Below are positions 33,649 through 41,484 of a stretch of DNA of 64,000 bases, in pieces. The notes under the pieces are model-generated. The model made no database searches, was not told the origin of the DNA, and saw nothing but the letters and a program-made list of their open reading frames with translations. The stretch spans positions 4,216,001 through 4,280,000 of the forward strand of contig NZ_AP024655.1 in assembly GCF_019977355.1 (NCBI RefSeq), read 5' to 3'. Position 1 is the stretch's first letter; each line of letters starts with the position of its first letter. Made by a program: the position numbers and the translations under genes. This stretch comes from Arthrobacter sp. NicSoilB8 (GTDB taxonomy: Bacteria; Actinomycetota; Actinomycetes; Actinomycetales; Micrococcaceae).

Positions 33649-34710
33649 TCAGCGGCCCGGATAAACGACGGCCTTGAGCTGCCCGGGCTGTTTGCCTGCC
33701 TTGAGCGCTTCCTCGGACTCGGCGAGGGCGAACCTGCCGGTGACCAGGATGTCCAGGTCCACTTTGCCGTCCGCGATCAGCTGGATGGCCAGCGGCCAGG
33801 TGTTGGTGTAGCGGAAGACGCCGGAGAGCCAGATTTCCCGGTTCTGGATGTAGGAGACGGGGAGTTCGACGTCGTCGGCCCCGAGCCCCACCAGGATGAC
33901 CCGGCCGGCCGGTCCCACGGCTTTGATCCCGGAACGGACGGCCTGCGGGGCGCCGGAGGCGTCGATGAAGGCATCGACGTCGAGCCCTTCGACGCTGTCC
34001 GTCCTGGCGTTCAGGGCATGGGTGGCCCCGTGTTCGAGCGCGAAGGCGAGCCGGTCGTCGGCGATGTCGGTGATGTGGATTTCGGTGGCGCCGAAAGCAC
34101 GGGCCGCCTGGGCGGCGATGATGCCGATGGGGCCGGCGCCGGCGATCAGCACGCGGCTGCCGGGCTTGATCTGGGCGCGTTCGCAGGCCCAGAGACCGAC
34201 GGAGAGCGGTTCGATCAGGGCGGCGGCTTCGTCGCTGACGCTGTCCGGGATGTCGTAGGCGAAGTCGCTCTGGATGGTCACGTATTCGGCGAAGGCGCCG
34301 TCGATCGGCGGCGTCGCGTAGAACTCGATGTCGGGGCACAGGTTGTAGCGGCCGGCCTTGCACTGCTTGCAGGTGCGGCAGGGCCGCTGGGGTTCGACGG
34401 CGACGCGCTGGCCGATGCGGGCGGGGTCCACGGCGCTTCCGACGGCGGCGATGCGTCCGGAGAGCTCGTGGCCGAGGATCAGCGGGTGGTCCACGACGTA
34501 GTCGCCGATCCGGCCGTGCTCGTAGTAGTGGACGTCGCTGCCGCAGACGCCGACGGCGGCGACCTGCACCAGGACCTGGTCCGCGTCCAGCTGCGGAACG
34601 GACAAGGTTTCCATGGCCATGTCGCCCTGGCGCTTGAGGACGGCGGCGCGCATCGTGGCGGGTACCTCCGGGTGTCCGGGGGTGCGGGACTGTGCGGTTG
34701 AGGTTGTCAT
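33649..34710 (-). CDS. Zinc-dependent polyol dehydrogenase (sorbitol/xylitol type)
   Basis: A 353-residue zinc MDR of the sorbitol dehydrogenase branch. The catalytic zinc site is seen in GVCGSDVHYYEHG and GHELSG with a later glutamate in IEPLSVG. Four cysteines for structural zinc are in PCRTCKQCKAGRYNLCPD. The Rossmann motif is GAGPIGIIAAQAARAFGA, and the acidic TDIADDR favours NAD. It would oxidise a polyol to a ketose, feeding the PfkB kinase. It sits between the ABC transporter permeases and the kinase, all on one strand. Confidence 0.9.
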   Translation of the reverse strand: MTTSTAQSRTPGHPEVPATMRAAVLKRQGDMAMETLSVPQLDADQVLVQVAAVGVCGSDVHYYEHGRIGDYVVDHPLILGHELSGRIAAVGSAVDPARIGQRVAVEPQRPCRTCKQCKAGRYNLCPDIEFYATPPIDGAFAEYVTIQSDFAYDIPDSVSDEAAALIEPLSVGLWACERAQIKPGSRVLIAGAGPIGIIAAQAARAFGATEIHITDIADDRLAFALEHGATHALNARTDSVEGLDVDAFIDASGAPQAVRSGIKAVGPAGRVILVGLGADDVELPVSYIQNREIWLSGVFRYTNTWPLAIQLIADGKVDLDILVTGRFALAESEEALKAGKQPGQLKAVVYPGR

Positions 34711-34747
34711 CGAAGGAATCCTTTACGAATCGGAGGGGCGGGGCCGG

Positions 34748-35665
34748 TTACTTGACGGCGCCGAGGGAGAGCCCTTGGACGAGTTTGTCCTGGGCGGCGA
34801 AGCCGGCGAAGAGCACGGGCAGGGAGATCACGACGGCGGCGGCGCAGACCTTGGCGAGGAACAGGCCCTGGCCTGAGACGAAGCCGGTGAGGAAGACCGG
34901 GGCGGTGCCGGCGACGACGCCGGTGAGGACCCGGGCGAGGAGGAGTTCGTTCCAGCTGAAGATGAAGCAGATCAGGGCGGTGGCGGCGATGCCGGGCATC
35001 GCGACGGGGGCGACGACCTTCCGGAGCGTCAGCAGCAGGCCCGCGCCGTCGATCTGGGAGGCCTCGAGCATTTCAACGGGCACTTCGTCGAGGAAGGAGC
35101 GCATCATCCACACGGCGATGGGCAGGTTCATCGACGTGTACATCAGGCCCAGGAACCAGATATTGTCCAGCGCCCCCGCGGATTTGGCGAAAAGGTAGAG
35201 CGGCAGAACCGCCGCGACCACGGGCATCATCTTCGTGGAGAGGAAGAAGAACAGAACGTCGGTCCACTTCTTCACCGGCCGGATGGACAGGGCGTACGCG
35301 GCCGGGATGGCCAGCAGCAGCACCAGCACGGTGGAGAAGATCGAGGCGGTGGCGGAGTTGATCAGCGACGGCCACGGGCTGACACCGGACGTTGCGCCGA
35401 AGAACTCCTTATAGGCGTCCAGGTTAAGGTCGGCGGCGATGGAGGGCGGGTTCGTCGCGGCGTCAACTTCCGAGTGGAACGAGGTCAGGATCATCCACAA
35501 CACCGGTACCGCGAACAGCAGGGCCAGCAGCCAGGCCGCGATCCCGGCTGCCGTGTTATTGCGGGTGGGATCCATGCGGGACTTGCCGCGGCGCCGGGAA
35601 CCGGTGGTGCGTGCGGGCGGTGTGGGGACGGATGATGTGGGTTCGGCCGGGGTGAGGGTGCTCAT
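34748..35665 (-). CDS. Sugar/polyol ABC transporter permease 2
   Basis: A 305-residue permease of the MalG type. A hydrophilic N-terminal arm precedes six membrane segments. The EAA loop is seen as VEMLEASQIDGAGLLLTLRKVVAPVAMPG, split here as a motif across about residues 205-235, and it docks the ATPase. Its ATG overlaps the stop of the first permease gene, and AAGGAGG stands 7 bp upstream. No ATPase gene lies in the operon, as is usual for actinobacterial sugar transporters that share MsiK. It forms the membrane channel with the upstream permease. Confidence 0.9.
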   Translation of the reverse strand: MSTLTPAEPTSSVPTPPARTTGSRRRGKSRMDPTRNNTAAGIAAWLLALLFAVPVLWMILTSFHSEVDAATNPPSIAADLNLDAYKEFFGATSGVSPWPSLINSATASIFSTVLVLLLAIPAAYALSIRPVKKWTDVLFFFLSTKMMPVVAAVLPLYLFAKSAGALDNIWFLGLMYTSMNLPIAVWMMRSFLDEVPVEMLEASQIDGAGLLLTLRKVVAPVAMPGIAATALICFIFSWNELLLARVLTGVVAGTAPVFLTGFVSGQGLFLAKVCAAAVVISLPVLFAGFAAQDKLVQGLSLGAVK

Positions 35666-36630
35666 CGTGCTGCCTCCTTCTTGAAGAGCGAGAACACGGT
35701 GCGGAGTGCGAAGGTCGCCACGATGATGGAGCCAATGACCACCACGACGCCGGCGGCGGAAGCCAGGCCGTATTCGTTGGCGTAGTAGAACGTCTCGTAG
35801 ATGGCGTAGGGCAGGTTGGCCGTGCCCAGGCCGCCGGAGGTGATGACGAAGGTCGCGTCGAAGTTCTGCACGATGTAGATGGCGCCGAGCAGTCCGCCCA
35901 GTTCCAGGTACTGGCGCAGGTGCGGCAGCGTGAGGTGGCGGAAAATCGCCCAGGGAGTGGCGCCGTCCATCTGGGCAGCTTCGACGGTGTCCATCGGACG
36001 GGACTGCAGACCGGCGAGCAGGATCAGCATCATGAACGGCGTCCACTGCCAGACCAGCGAGAGGATGATGGCCATCAGGGGCGCCGAGGACAGCAGGTCC
36101 GGCTGGGGCGGGGTATCGGAGCCGAACAGCGCCCAGATCCAGGTCAGGGTGCCGTTGATCAGGCCGTACACGGGGTTGAGAATGGCATGCTTCCAAATGA
36201 GCGCCGCAGCGACCGGAACGATGAGGAACGGTGCGATCAGCATGGTTCGGGCCAGTCCGCGGCCGATGAACTTCTTGTCCAGCAGCAGGGCCAGGCCCAG
36301 GCCAAGGAGCAGGCTGACCAGAACCACCGAGACCGTCTCGATGATGGTGACCATGATGGCCTGCAGGAAGTAGGGATCGCCCAGGATCTGGACGTAGTTC
36401 CCGATGCCGGCGAAGCCGGTCTTGGACGGGCTCAGGCTGTTCCAGTTCAGAAAGGAAATGATCAGGGTCGCCACGAACGGGAGCTGGGTGACGATGATGA
36501 GGAAGACCAAGGCCGGCAGCAGCGGTGCGCGCCGTGCCCAGGCCACGGCGCGTTCCCGCGCCCTGGCGTTCCTGGAAGGTTTGGCTGTGCTGCTCCCGTG
36601 CCGGGAGACGCGCGCCGTTGCGGTAGTCAT
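35662..36630 (-). CDS. Sugar/polyol ABC transporter permease 1
   Basis: A 322-residue permease of the MalF type with six predicted membrane segments after a basic cytoplasmic N-terminus (RHGSSTAKPSRNARARERAV). The EAA loop appears as MDTVEAAQMDGATPWAIFRH followed by LTLPHLR. It pairs with the downstream permease to form the pore and with the lipoprotein encoded upstream. The 4-bp overlap with the next gene indicates translational coupling. The family assignment is firm; the polyol substrate is inferred from the operon. Confidence 0.9.
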   Translation of the reverse strand: MTTATARVSRHGSSTAKPSRNARARERAVAWARRAPLLPALVFLIIVTQLPFVATLIISFLNWNSLSPSKTGFAGIGNYVQILGDPYFLQAIMVTIIETVSVVLVSLLLGLGLALLLDKKFIGRGLARTMLIAPFLIVPVAAALIWKHAILNPVYGLINGTLTWIWALFGSDTPPQPDLLSSAPLMAIILSLVWQWTPFMMLILLAGLQSRPMDTVEAAQMDGATPWAIFRHLTLPHLRQYLELGGLLGAIYIVQNFDATFVITSGGLGTANLPYAIYETFYYANEYGLASAAGVVVVIGSIIVATFALRTVFSLFKKEAAR

Positions 36631-36683
36631 GATGTTCTCCTGCGCTTCGGTGATGTGCGGTTCGGTGATGGCGTTCGGTGGTG

Positions 36684-38030
36684 TTACTTGTACTTGTCGC
36701 CGACTTTTTGGGCGGCTTCCTGGCCCTTGGCCACCGCGTCCGCGACCGAGCCCTGGCCGGCAATGGCGGAGCTCACGCCTTGGGAGACCCTGGTGCCAAG
36801 GGCGGCGAATTCGGGAATGCCGACAAACTGGATGCCGACAGCCGGCCGCGGCTGGACCCCAGGGTTCTTCGGGTCGGCGTTCTCGATGGCAAAGCGTTCG
36901 GCCTTGAAGAACGGCGCGGCCTGCTGGAACTCGGTGTTCTCATAGGTGGAGATGCGCTTGCCGGACGGGACCTTGGACCAGCCGAGCTGGGCTGCGACCA
37001 GTTCCTCGTACTTCTTGGAACTGGCCCAGGCGATGAACTTCCCGGCAGCGTCCTGTTTCTTGGAGGCCGCCTGCATGGCCCAGGACCAGGTCCACAGCCA
37101 GCCCGAGGACTTGGTCTCCTTCACCGGGGCCTGGGCGTAACCGATCTTGCCCTTCACCGGGGAGTCGTTCGCTTCCAGGGCGCCGGCGGCGGAGGTGGCG
37201 TCGTACCACATGGCGACTTTGCTCTGGCTCATGTTGGTCAGGCACTCAGTAAACCCGGCCTGCGCGGCCCCCGCTTCACCGTGGTCGCGCACTAGTTTGG
37301 TGTAGAAATCAACAGCCGCGGTGAATTCCGGGGCGTTGACCTTCGCGTTCCAGTCCTTGTCGAACCAGGTCCCGCCAAAAGTGTTCACCACGGTGGTCAG
37401 GGGTGCGAAGACCTGGCCCCAGCCGGGCTGGCCGCGCAGGCAGATCCCCTTCATCCCCGGCACTGCCCCGTCAACCTTGGCAGCAAGATCGGCAACCTGG
37501 TCCCACGTCGGCTTCTCCGGCATCGTCAGGCCCTTAGCGTCGAAAATGTCCTTCCGGTACATCAGGAAGGAGGACTCCCCGTAGAACGGCTCGCCATAGA
37601 GCTTGCCATCCTTGCCGGTCAGCGACGCGGTGTAGGCCGGAAGGATGTCCGCCTGGTTGAACTCCGCGTCCTTGGCCACGTTGTCCAGCGGCGCCAGCCA
37701 GCCGTTGGCGGAATAGAACGGAATCTCGTAGTTCGACAGTGATGCGACGTCGTACAGGCCGGCCTGGCTCGAGAATTCCTGGCTGATCTTGGCCCGGACA
37801 TCATTCTCCGGCAGGACCGTGTAGTTCACCTTAATGCCGGTGTCCTTGGTGAAGTTATCAGCAGTCAGCCGCTGCAGGTCCTCCATCTGCGGGTTGTTCA
37901 CCATCAGGACACTGATGGTGTTCGGGTCGCCGGCGGAGTTGCCTCCGCCGGCACCTGCGCAGGCCGAGGCGCTAAGCGCCACGCACAGGGCGCCTGCGGC
38001 CAGTGCGGCGACGCGTATTTTTGCGCGCAT
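36684..38030 (-). CDS. Polyol/sugar ABC transporter substrate-binding lipoprotein
   Basis: A 448-residue extracellular solute-binding protein (SBP_bac_1). The signal peptide MRAKIRVAALAAGALCVALS ends in SASAC with lipid-bearing C24. The mature protein resembles SmoE/MtlE binding proteins, with LTADNFTKDTGIKVNYTVLP, YDVASLSNYEIPFY and ASSKKYEELVAAQLGWSKVP. It would bind mannitol, sorbitol or a related polyol. It heads the operon and is divergent from an AraC regulator across 268 bp, where the promoters of both lie. Confidence 0.9.
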   Translation of the reverse strand: MRAKIRVAALAAGALCVALSASACAGAGGGNSAGDPNTISVLMVNNPQMEDLQRLTADNFTKDTGIKVNYTVLPENDVRAKISQEFSSQAGLYDVASLSNYEIPFYSANGWLAPLDNVAKDAEFNQADILPAYTASLTGKDGKLYGEPFYGESSFLMYRKDIFDAKGLTMPEKPTWDQVADLAAKVDGAVPGMKGICLRGQPGWGQVFAPLTTVVNTFGGTWFDKDWNAKVNAPEFTAAVDFYTKLVRDHGEAGAAQAGFTECLTNMSQSKVAMWYDATSAAGALEANDSPVKGKIGYAQAPVKETKSSGWLWTWSWAMQAASKKQDAAGKFIAWASSKKYEELVAAQLGWSKVPSGKRISTYENTEFQQAAPFFKAERFAIENADPKNPGVQPRPAVGIQFVGIPEFAALGTRVSQGVSSAIAGQGSVADAVAKGQEAAQKVGDKYK

Positions 38031-38298
38031 TCAAAGACTCCTTTGTTCTTCAGGGGATGCAATGCGCCCTGCACTCCGACTGCTGTGTCGGGGTGCGGCG
38101 CCGGAAACGGGACTTGGGCTGGAAGCCGGGGTGCCTCGCTGATGTTCCTCAAGATTAGGCCTGTGCGATAGGACACAACTAGCGCCGTGGTTGCCAGATT
38201 CTGATACTAATTTTCCTGACCGTCCCCCGGCAGGGCGCTACTCTGGGAGAAGGCAGCCAAAGATGCTGTCCATATTTCATAACCCCGGGAGGACAACG

Positions 38299-39240
38299 AT
38301 GACCACGGTGGAGTCCGGCGACGGCGCAGGGATCAATGACAGCGCAGCGGCCCGGCTTGCGGAGAGACTGCTGGGCATGCGCGCTAACCGTGAGGTCATT
38401 CCGGAAGACCCGAACCACTCAGTCCGGTGGCACGAGCACGACTATCCCAGCCCGGTGGCACGGTGGAACTATCATCCCGAATACGAGCTGCACCTGATCC
38501 GGAAAGGCACCGGAAAGTTCATTGTGGGAGACCACATCGGCACGTTCGAGGCCGGGCACGTCGCTTTGGTGGGCTCGGGACTGCCGCACGACTGGGTCAG
38601 CGACCTCCAGCCCGGAGAAGTCATCCAGGGCAGGGATGCCCTCATCCAGTTCGACGGAAAATGGGTCGAACAGGCTGCGTCGATCATTCCGGAAATGGCC
38701 GAGGTGAAGCCCCTGCTGGAACAGTCCTCCCGCGGGATCGAGTTCCTGGGACGATCAGCCGAGGCTGCCGCCGCGTCCATCGACGCGATGGGTGCCTCCA
38801 CCGGTTTGGAGCGGCTGCACCACCTTTTTGAGCTCCTCACCGTTCTTGCCCGTGCACCGCAGGAGGACCGGCGCTACCTGGCCGACGAATGGTTCAGGCC
38901 CCAACTTGACGGCCAGGCCGCGGCCGTGGTGGACCTCGTCCTGGAGTACGTCTTCAGCAATCACGCCGGCAGCGTCAAGATGTCCGAGGCCGCGGCGCTG
39001 GTAGGCATGTCGGAGCCGACGTTTTCGAAATACTTCAAGCGCGCCACCGGCCAGAACTTCAGTGACCTGGTCCGCAAACTTCGGCTCGCCCATGCGCGGC
39101 GCCTGCTGGAGCATAGCGACAAAGCCATCTCCGACATTTGCTATGAAGTGGGCTTCTCAAACCTGTCCAATTTCAACCGGCACTTCCTCAACGACGCCGG
39201 CGAAACCCCGCGCCACTACCGCCAGCGGGTACAGGCCTGA
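38299..39240 (+). CDS. AraC-family regulator of the polyol operon
   Basis: A 313-residue AraC protein. A cupin-like sensor domain (about residues 35-130, HPEYELHLIRKGTGKFIVGD and GSGLPHDWVSDL) precedes two helix-turn-helix motifs at about 215-310, with VGMSEPTFSKYFKRATGQNF and ISDICYEVGFSNLSNFNRHF. Such regulators respond to a sugar. It lies divergent from the polyol ABC operon, which it probably activates. GGAGGA lies about 5 bp before the ATG, a strong ribosome site. Confidence 0.9.
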   Translation: MTTVESGDGAGINDSAAARLAERLLGMRANREVIPEDPNHSVRWHEHDYPSPVARWNYHPEYELHLIRKGTGKFIVGDHIGTFEAGHVALVGSGLPHDWVSDLQPGEVIQGRDALIQFDGKWVEQAASIIPEMAEVKPLLEQSSRGIEFLGRSAEAAAASIDAMGASTGLERLHHLFELLTVLARAPQEDRRYLADEWFRPQLDGQAAAVVDLVLEYVFSNHAGSVKMSEAAALVGMSEPTFSKYFKRATGQNFSDLVRKLRLAHARRLLEHSDKAISDICYEVGFSNLSNFNRHFLNDAGETPRHYRQRVQA

Positions 39241-39324
39241 CGGTCAGACGCCGTTCGGCCAGGCCCATTTACGGTGCCGGGTACCTTTACGCCTGGACAA
39301 TGCGGCGGGGCTTGCCGTCCATTT

Positions 39325-40239
39325 TCAGGGATAGGTCGGTATCGCGATGTACTGGTTGATGTTCGTGGACTGGAAGGCTGCGAACTTGAGAGTCTCCTGG
39401 CCGCCCCCCGGATCTCCCACCACTACGGTCTGGTTGCCGGAATTTACGCCCAGCAATGCGTAGGAATGGTCGGACACGAGCTTGCCGTCGGAGTTGGAGG
39501 TCCCCAGCGTTACGAGGCCGTTGGTGAAGTCCTGCTGCATCTGCTCAAAGCTGACTCCCGTCATGGGGCCGCCGGGGTTGCGGTCGACGCCGACCTTGCC
39601 GGTGATGGCATAGAGGGCATTATGCACATCGTGATCCTGGGCGTTGCTGAGATCGGTGCCATCGATGCCCTTGTAGCTGTTGCCGTTCGCGGCCGCCCAG
39701 CCTTTCTCAATGATCGCCGCCCAGGAGACGTTCTTGCCGCCAATATTTTCGATGCCGTTTTCGTAGGGTTTGCCGCGGCGATACGGAAGATCACCGTTGA
39801 CCGTCACCGTGACCGGATTGGGTACTCCGTCATATTTGCTATGGAATGAAATGGTGTACGTGCCGTCGCCATTGTCATGGATCATGTTCAGAATAGTGTC
39901 GGGCTCCCGCGCGGCGACAGTCAGCAAGGCTGCCAGGAAATAGCAGTCGCCGGCGTCGCCCTGCGCGATATTCTTCAGGTCTCCGGAGATATCCGGTTTC
40001 CCCGCACCATCAACGGCAAAGAGCACCTGGTTCGGGACTCTCTGGAAGGTCGCACCCTTCACCGCGGGGTTACTCCTTGGAGGCGCGGATGCTCCCGGCG
40101 TGGAGGTGGGGCCTGGAAATGGCGTAAAGGCTGTTCGGGGAATGAAAATTAGCGCAATTCCGACAATTACCAGCACGGCAATCAGTGAGTAAATGCCGAT
40201 GGCGCGCAATTTAGCCGGCCTGGATACTGCACGTTTCAC
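39325..40239 (-). CDS. Membrane-anchored calpain-like cysteine protease (family C2)
   Basis: A 304-residue protein. One membrane helix (about residues 12-33) is followed by a Pro/Ser/Thr linker and a catalytic domain resembling calpain. The active-site motif is QGDAGDCYFLAAL, with oxyanion Q93 and nucleophile C99; WAAIIEKGWAAANG (173-186) matches the calpain 'W..llEKAyAK' element; the histidine is H258 in DHSYALLGV. The third residue, usually Asn in 'NPWG', aligns with D276 in VGDPGGG. The domain would face outside the cell. Base composition looks less GC-rich than its neighbours, suggesting transfer. It has no evident partner gene. Confidence 0.8.
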   Translation of the reverse strand: MKRAVSRPAKLRAIGIYSLIAVLVIVGIALIFIPRTAFTPFPGPTSTPGASAPPRSNPAVKGATFQRVPNQVLFAVDGAGKPDISGDLKNIAQGDAGDCYFLAALLTVAAREPDTILNMIHDNGDGTYTISFHSKYDGVPNPVTVTVNGDLPYRRGKPYENGIENIGGKNVSWAAIIEKGWAAANGNSYKGIDGTDLSNAQDHDVHNALYAITGKVGVDRNPGGPMTGVSFEQMQQDFTNGLVTLGTSNSDGKLVSDHSYALLGVNSGNQTVVVGDPGGGQETLKFAAFQSTNINQYIAIPTYP

Positions 40240-40723
40240 TTTACGTGCCCTCCCATTCTGCGCGTTCCCGCCCGGGCGGCGTCATCGCCGCGGCATGGTC
40301 CGACGGCGCCCTCGCCGTCGGCCTCCTCGTACTTGAGCTATTCATCCGGTCATAAACAGCTTGCCGCGGGCAACCAGATCCGCACAAGGACCGGCGGTTG
40401 ATTCACAGTCAAAATCCATGGAAGTCACAGCGGGGGTGCCGCCTGGGCGCGGCCCTTGAGGCAGTTACCGCCCGGCAGACACGCCGACGACGGCGGGAGT
40501 CACCTCCCGCCGTCGTGCACGCAGTTCCCTCCGCCAGCCGCCGCGGCGCCTCAATTGGGCAGCACGCCGCGCACCCATGGAGTTCAACAGCGGGGAAACT
40601 TAGCCCTGCACGGCACTGTCGAGGTCGGTTCGGATCTTGTCCATCGTCTTGCGCTTGCTGATCACATGGCTGACGGCGCCTTTCTATTAGGCTGAATCTC
40701 ACACGCGAGGGGCAGGAGGCGAA
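40240..40723. other. 484-bp gap with a decayed gene tail
   Basis: No convincing gene is present. CTTGAGGCAGTTACCGCC at about 40455-40472 closely matches the last codons of the 67-residue gene (CTTGAGGCAGTTTCCGCC, 32281-32298), and the same type of hairpin follows each. The preceding bases match the gene poorly and have no open frame, so this is a degraded copy of its 3' end plus terminator. A GTG-initiated 36-codon frame (40245-40355) encoding an Ala/Leu-rich tail and a 21-codon frame on the minus strand (40600-40665) are too weak to call. Confidence 0.6.
40487..40516. terminator. Hairpin terminator, shared-core family
   Basis: A 13-bp stem (40487-40499 with 40504-40516) with loop TCAC and core ACGACGGCGGGAG. 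It is nearly identical to the hairpin at 32309 and follows a decayed copy of the same gene end. Confidence 0.82.
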
Positions 40724-41392
40724 GTGGCCGGAACGACAGTGGCCGAGGTGCTGGCCGAATTGGCCGCGCTTGAGGACCCGAAGATTCGCTTGGTGAACGA
40801 GAAACACGGTGACGATCACGGTGTGAATCTCAGCAAACTGCGCGCAGTCGCGAAACAGCTCAAGACGCAGCAGGAACTAGCGCGGCAGCTCTGGGAGACG
40901 GATGACACCGCGGCGAGGCTGCTGGCGATCCTGATCTGCCGCCCGAAGGCGTTTGAGCGTGACGAGCTGGACGTCATGGTGCGCGAGGCGCGCACTGCCA
41001 AGGTGCACGACTGGCTCGTGAACTACGTCGTGAAGAAGAATCCGCACTCCGAAGAGCTGCGCCTGGCCTGGTCCGCCGATCCGGATCCGGCAGTTGCAAG
41101 TGCCGGCTGGGCACTGACCACCGAACGCGTGGCAAAGGACCCCGAGGGCCTGGACCTGCCAGGACTGCTCGATGTCATCGAGGCGGAGATGAAGGACGCG
41201 CCGGATCGCCTGCAGTGGGCGATGAACCACTGCCTGGCTCAGATCGGGATCGAGCACGCAGCGCACCGCGCCCGTGCGATCGACATCGGCGAGCGCCTGG
41301 AGGTACTCAAGGACTACCCGACTCCCCCGAACTGCACGTCTCCGTTCGCGCCCATCTGGATCACCGAGGTGGTGCGCCGACAGCAGGATTAG
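40724..41392 (+). CDS. DNA alkylation repair (AlkD-like) HEAT-repeat protein
   Basis: A 222-residue all-helical protein resembling the AlkC/AlkD glycosylase superfamily, built of HEAT-like repeats. Recognisable parts are LSKLRAVAKQLKTQQELARQ, REARTAKVHDWLVNYVVKKN, and WSADPDPAVASAGWALTTER. AlkD releases positively charged alkylated bases without flipping them. The conserved Trp/Asp catalytic pattern of AlkD is not clearly visible, so the catalytic role is less certain than the fold. It starts at a GTG and stands alone before the NYN gene. The name follows family resemblance only. Confidence 0.7.
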   Translation: MAGTTVAEVLAELAALEDPKIRLVNEKHGDDHGVNLSKLRAVAKQLKTQQELARQLWETDDTAARLLAILICRPKAFERDELDVMVREARTAKVHDWLVNYVVKKNPHSEELRLAWSADPDPAVASAGWALTTERVAKDPEGLDLPGLLDVIEAEMKDAPDRLQWAMNHCLAQIGIEHAAHRARAIDIGERLEVLKDYPTPPNCTSPFAPIWITEVVRRQQD

Positions 41393-41484
41393 GCAGAACG
41401 AGGGCCGGGCAACGCGGCCCGGGGCGTGCACCCAGCGAACGACACATCTGGTCCCCGCCCCACTCTTGCTGGCACACTGAGCCG

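Noticed and set aside
40245..40355. 36-codon frame with an Ala/Leu-rich hydrophobic tail
   Set aside because: No ribosome site or family match, and it lies in a gap with other decayed sequence.
40600..40665. 21-codon minus-strand frame ending DLDSAVQG
   Set aside because: Too short, no ribosome site, no recognisable family.
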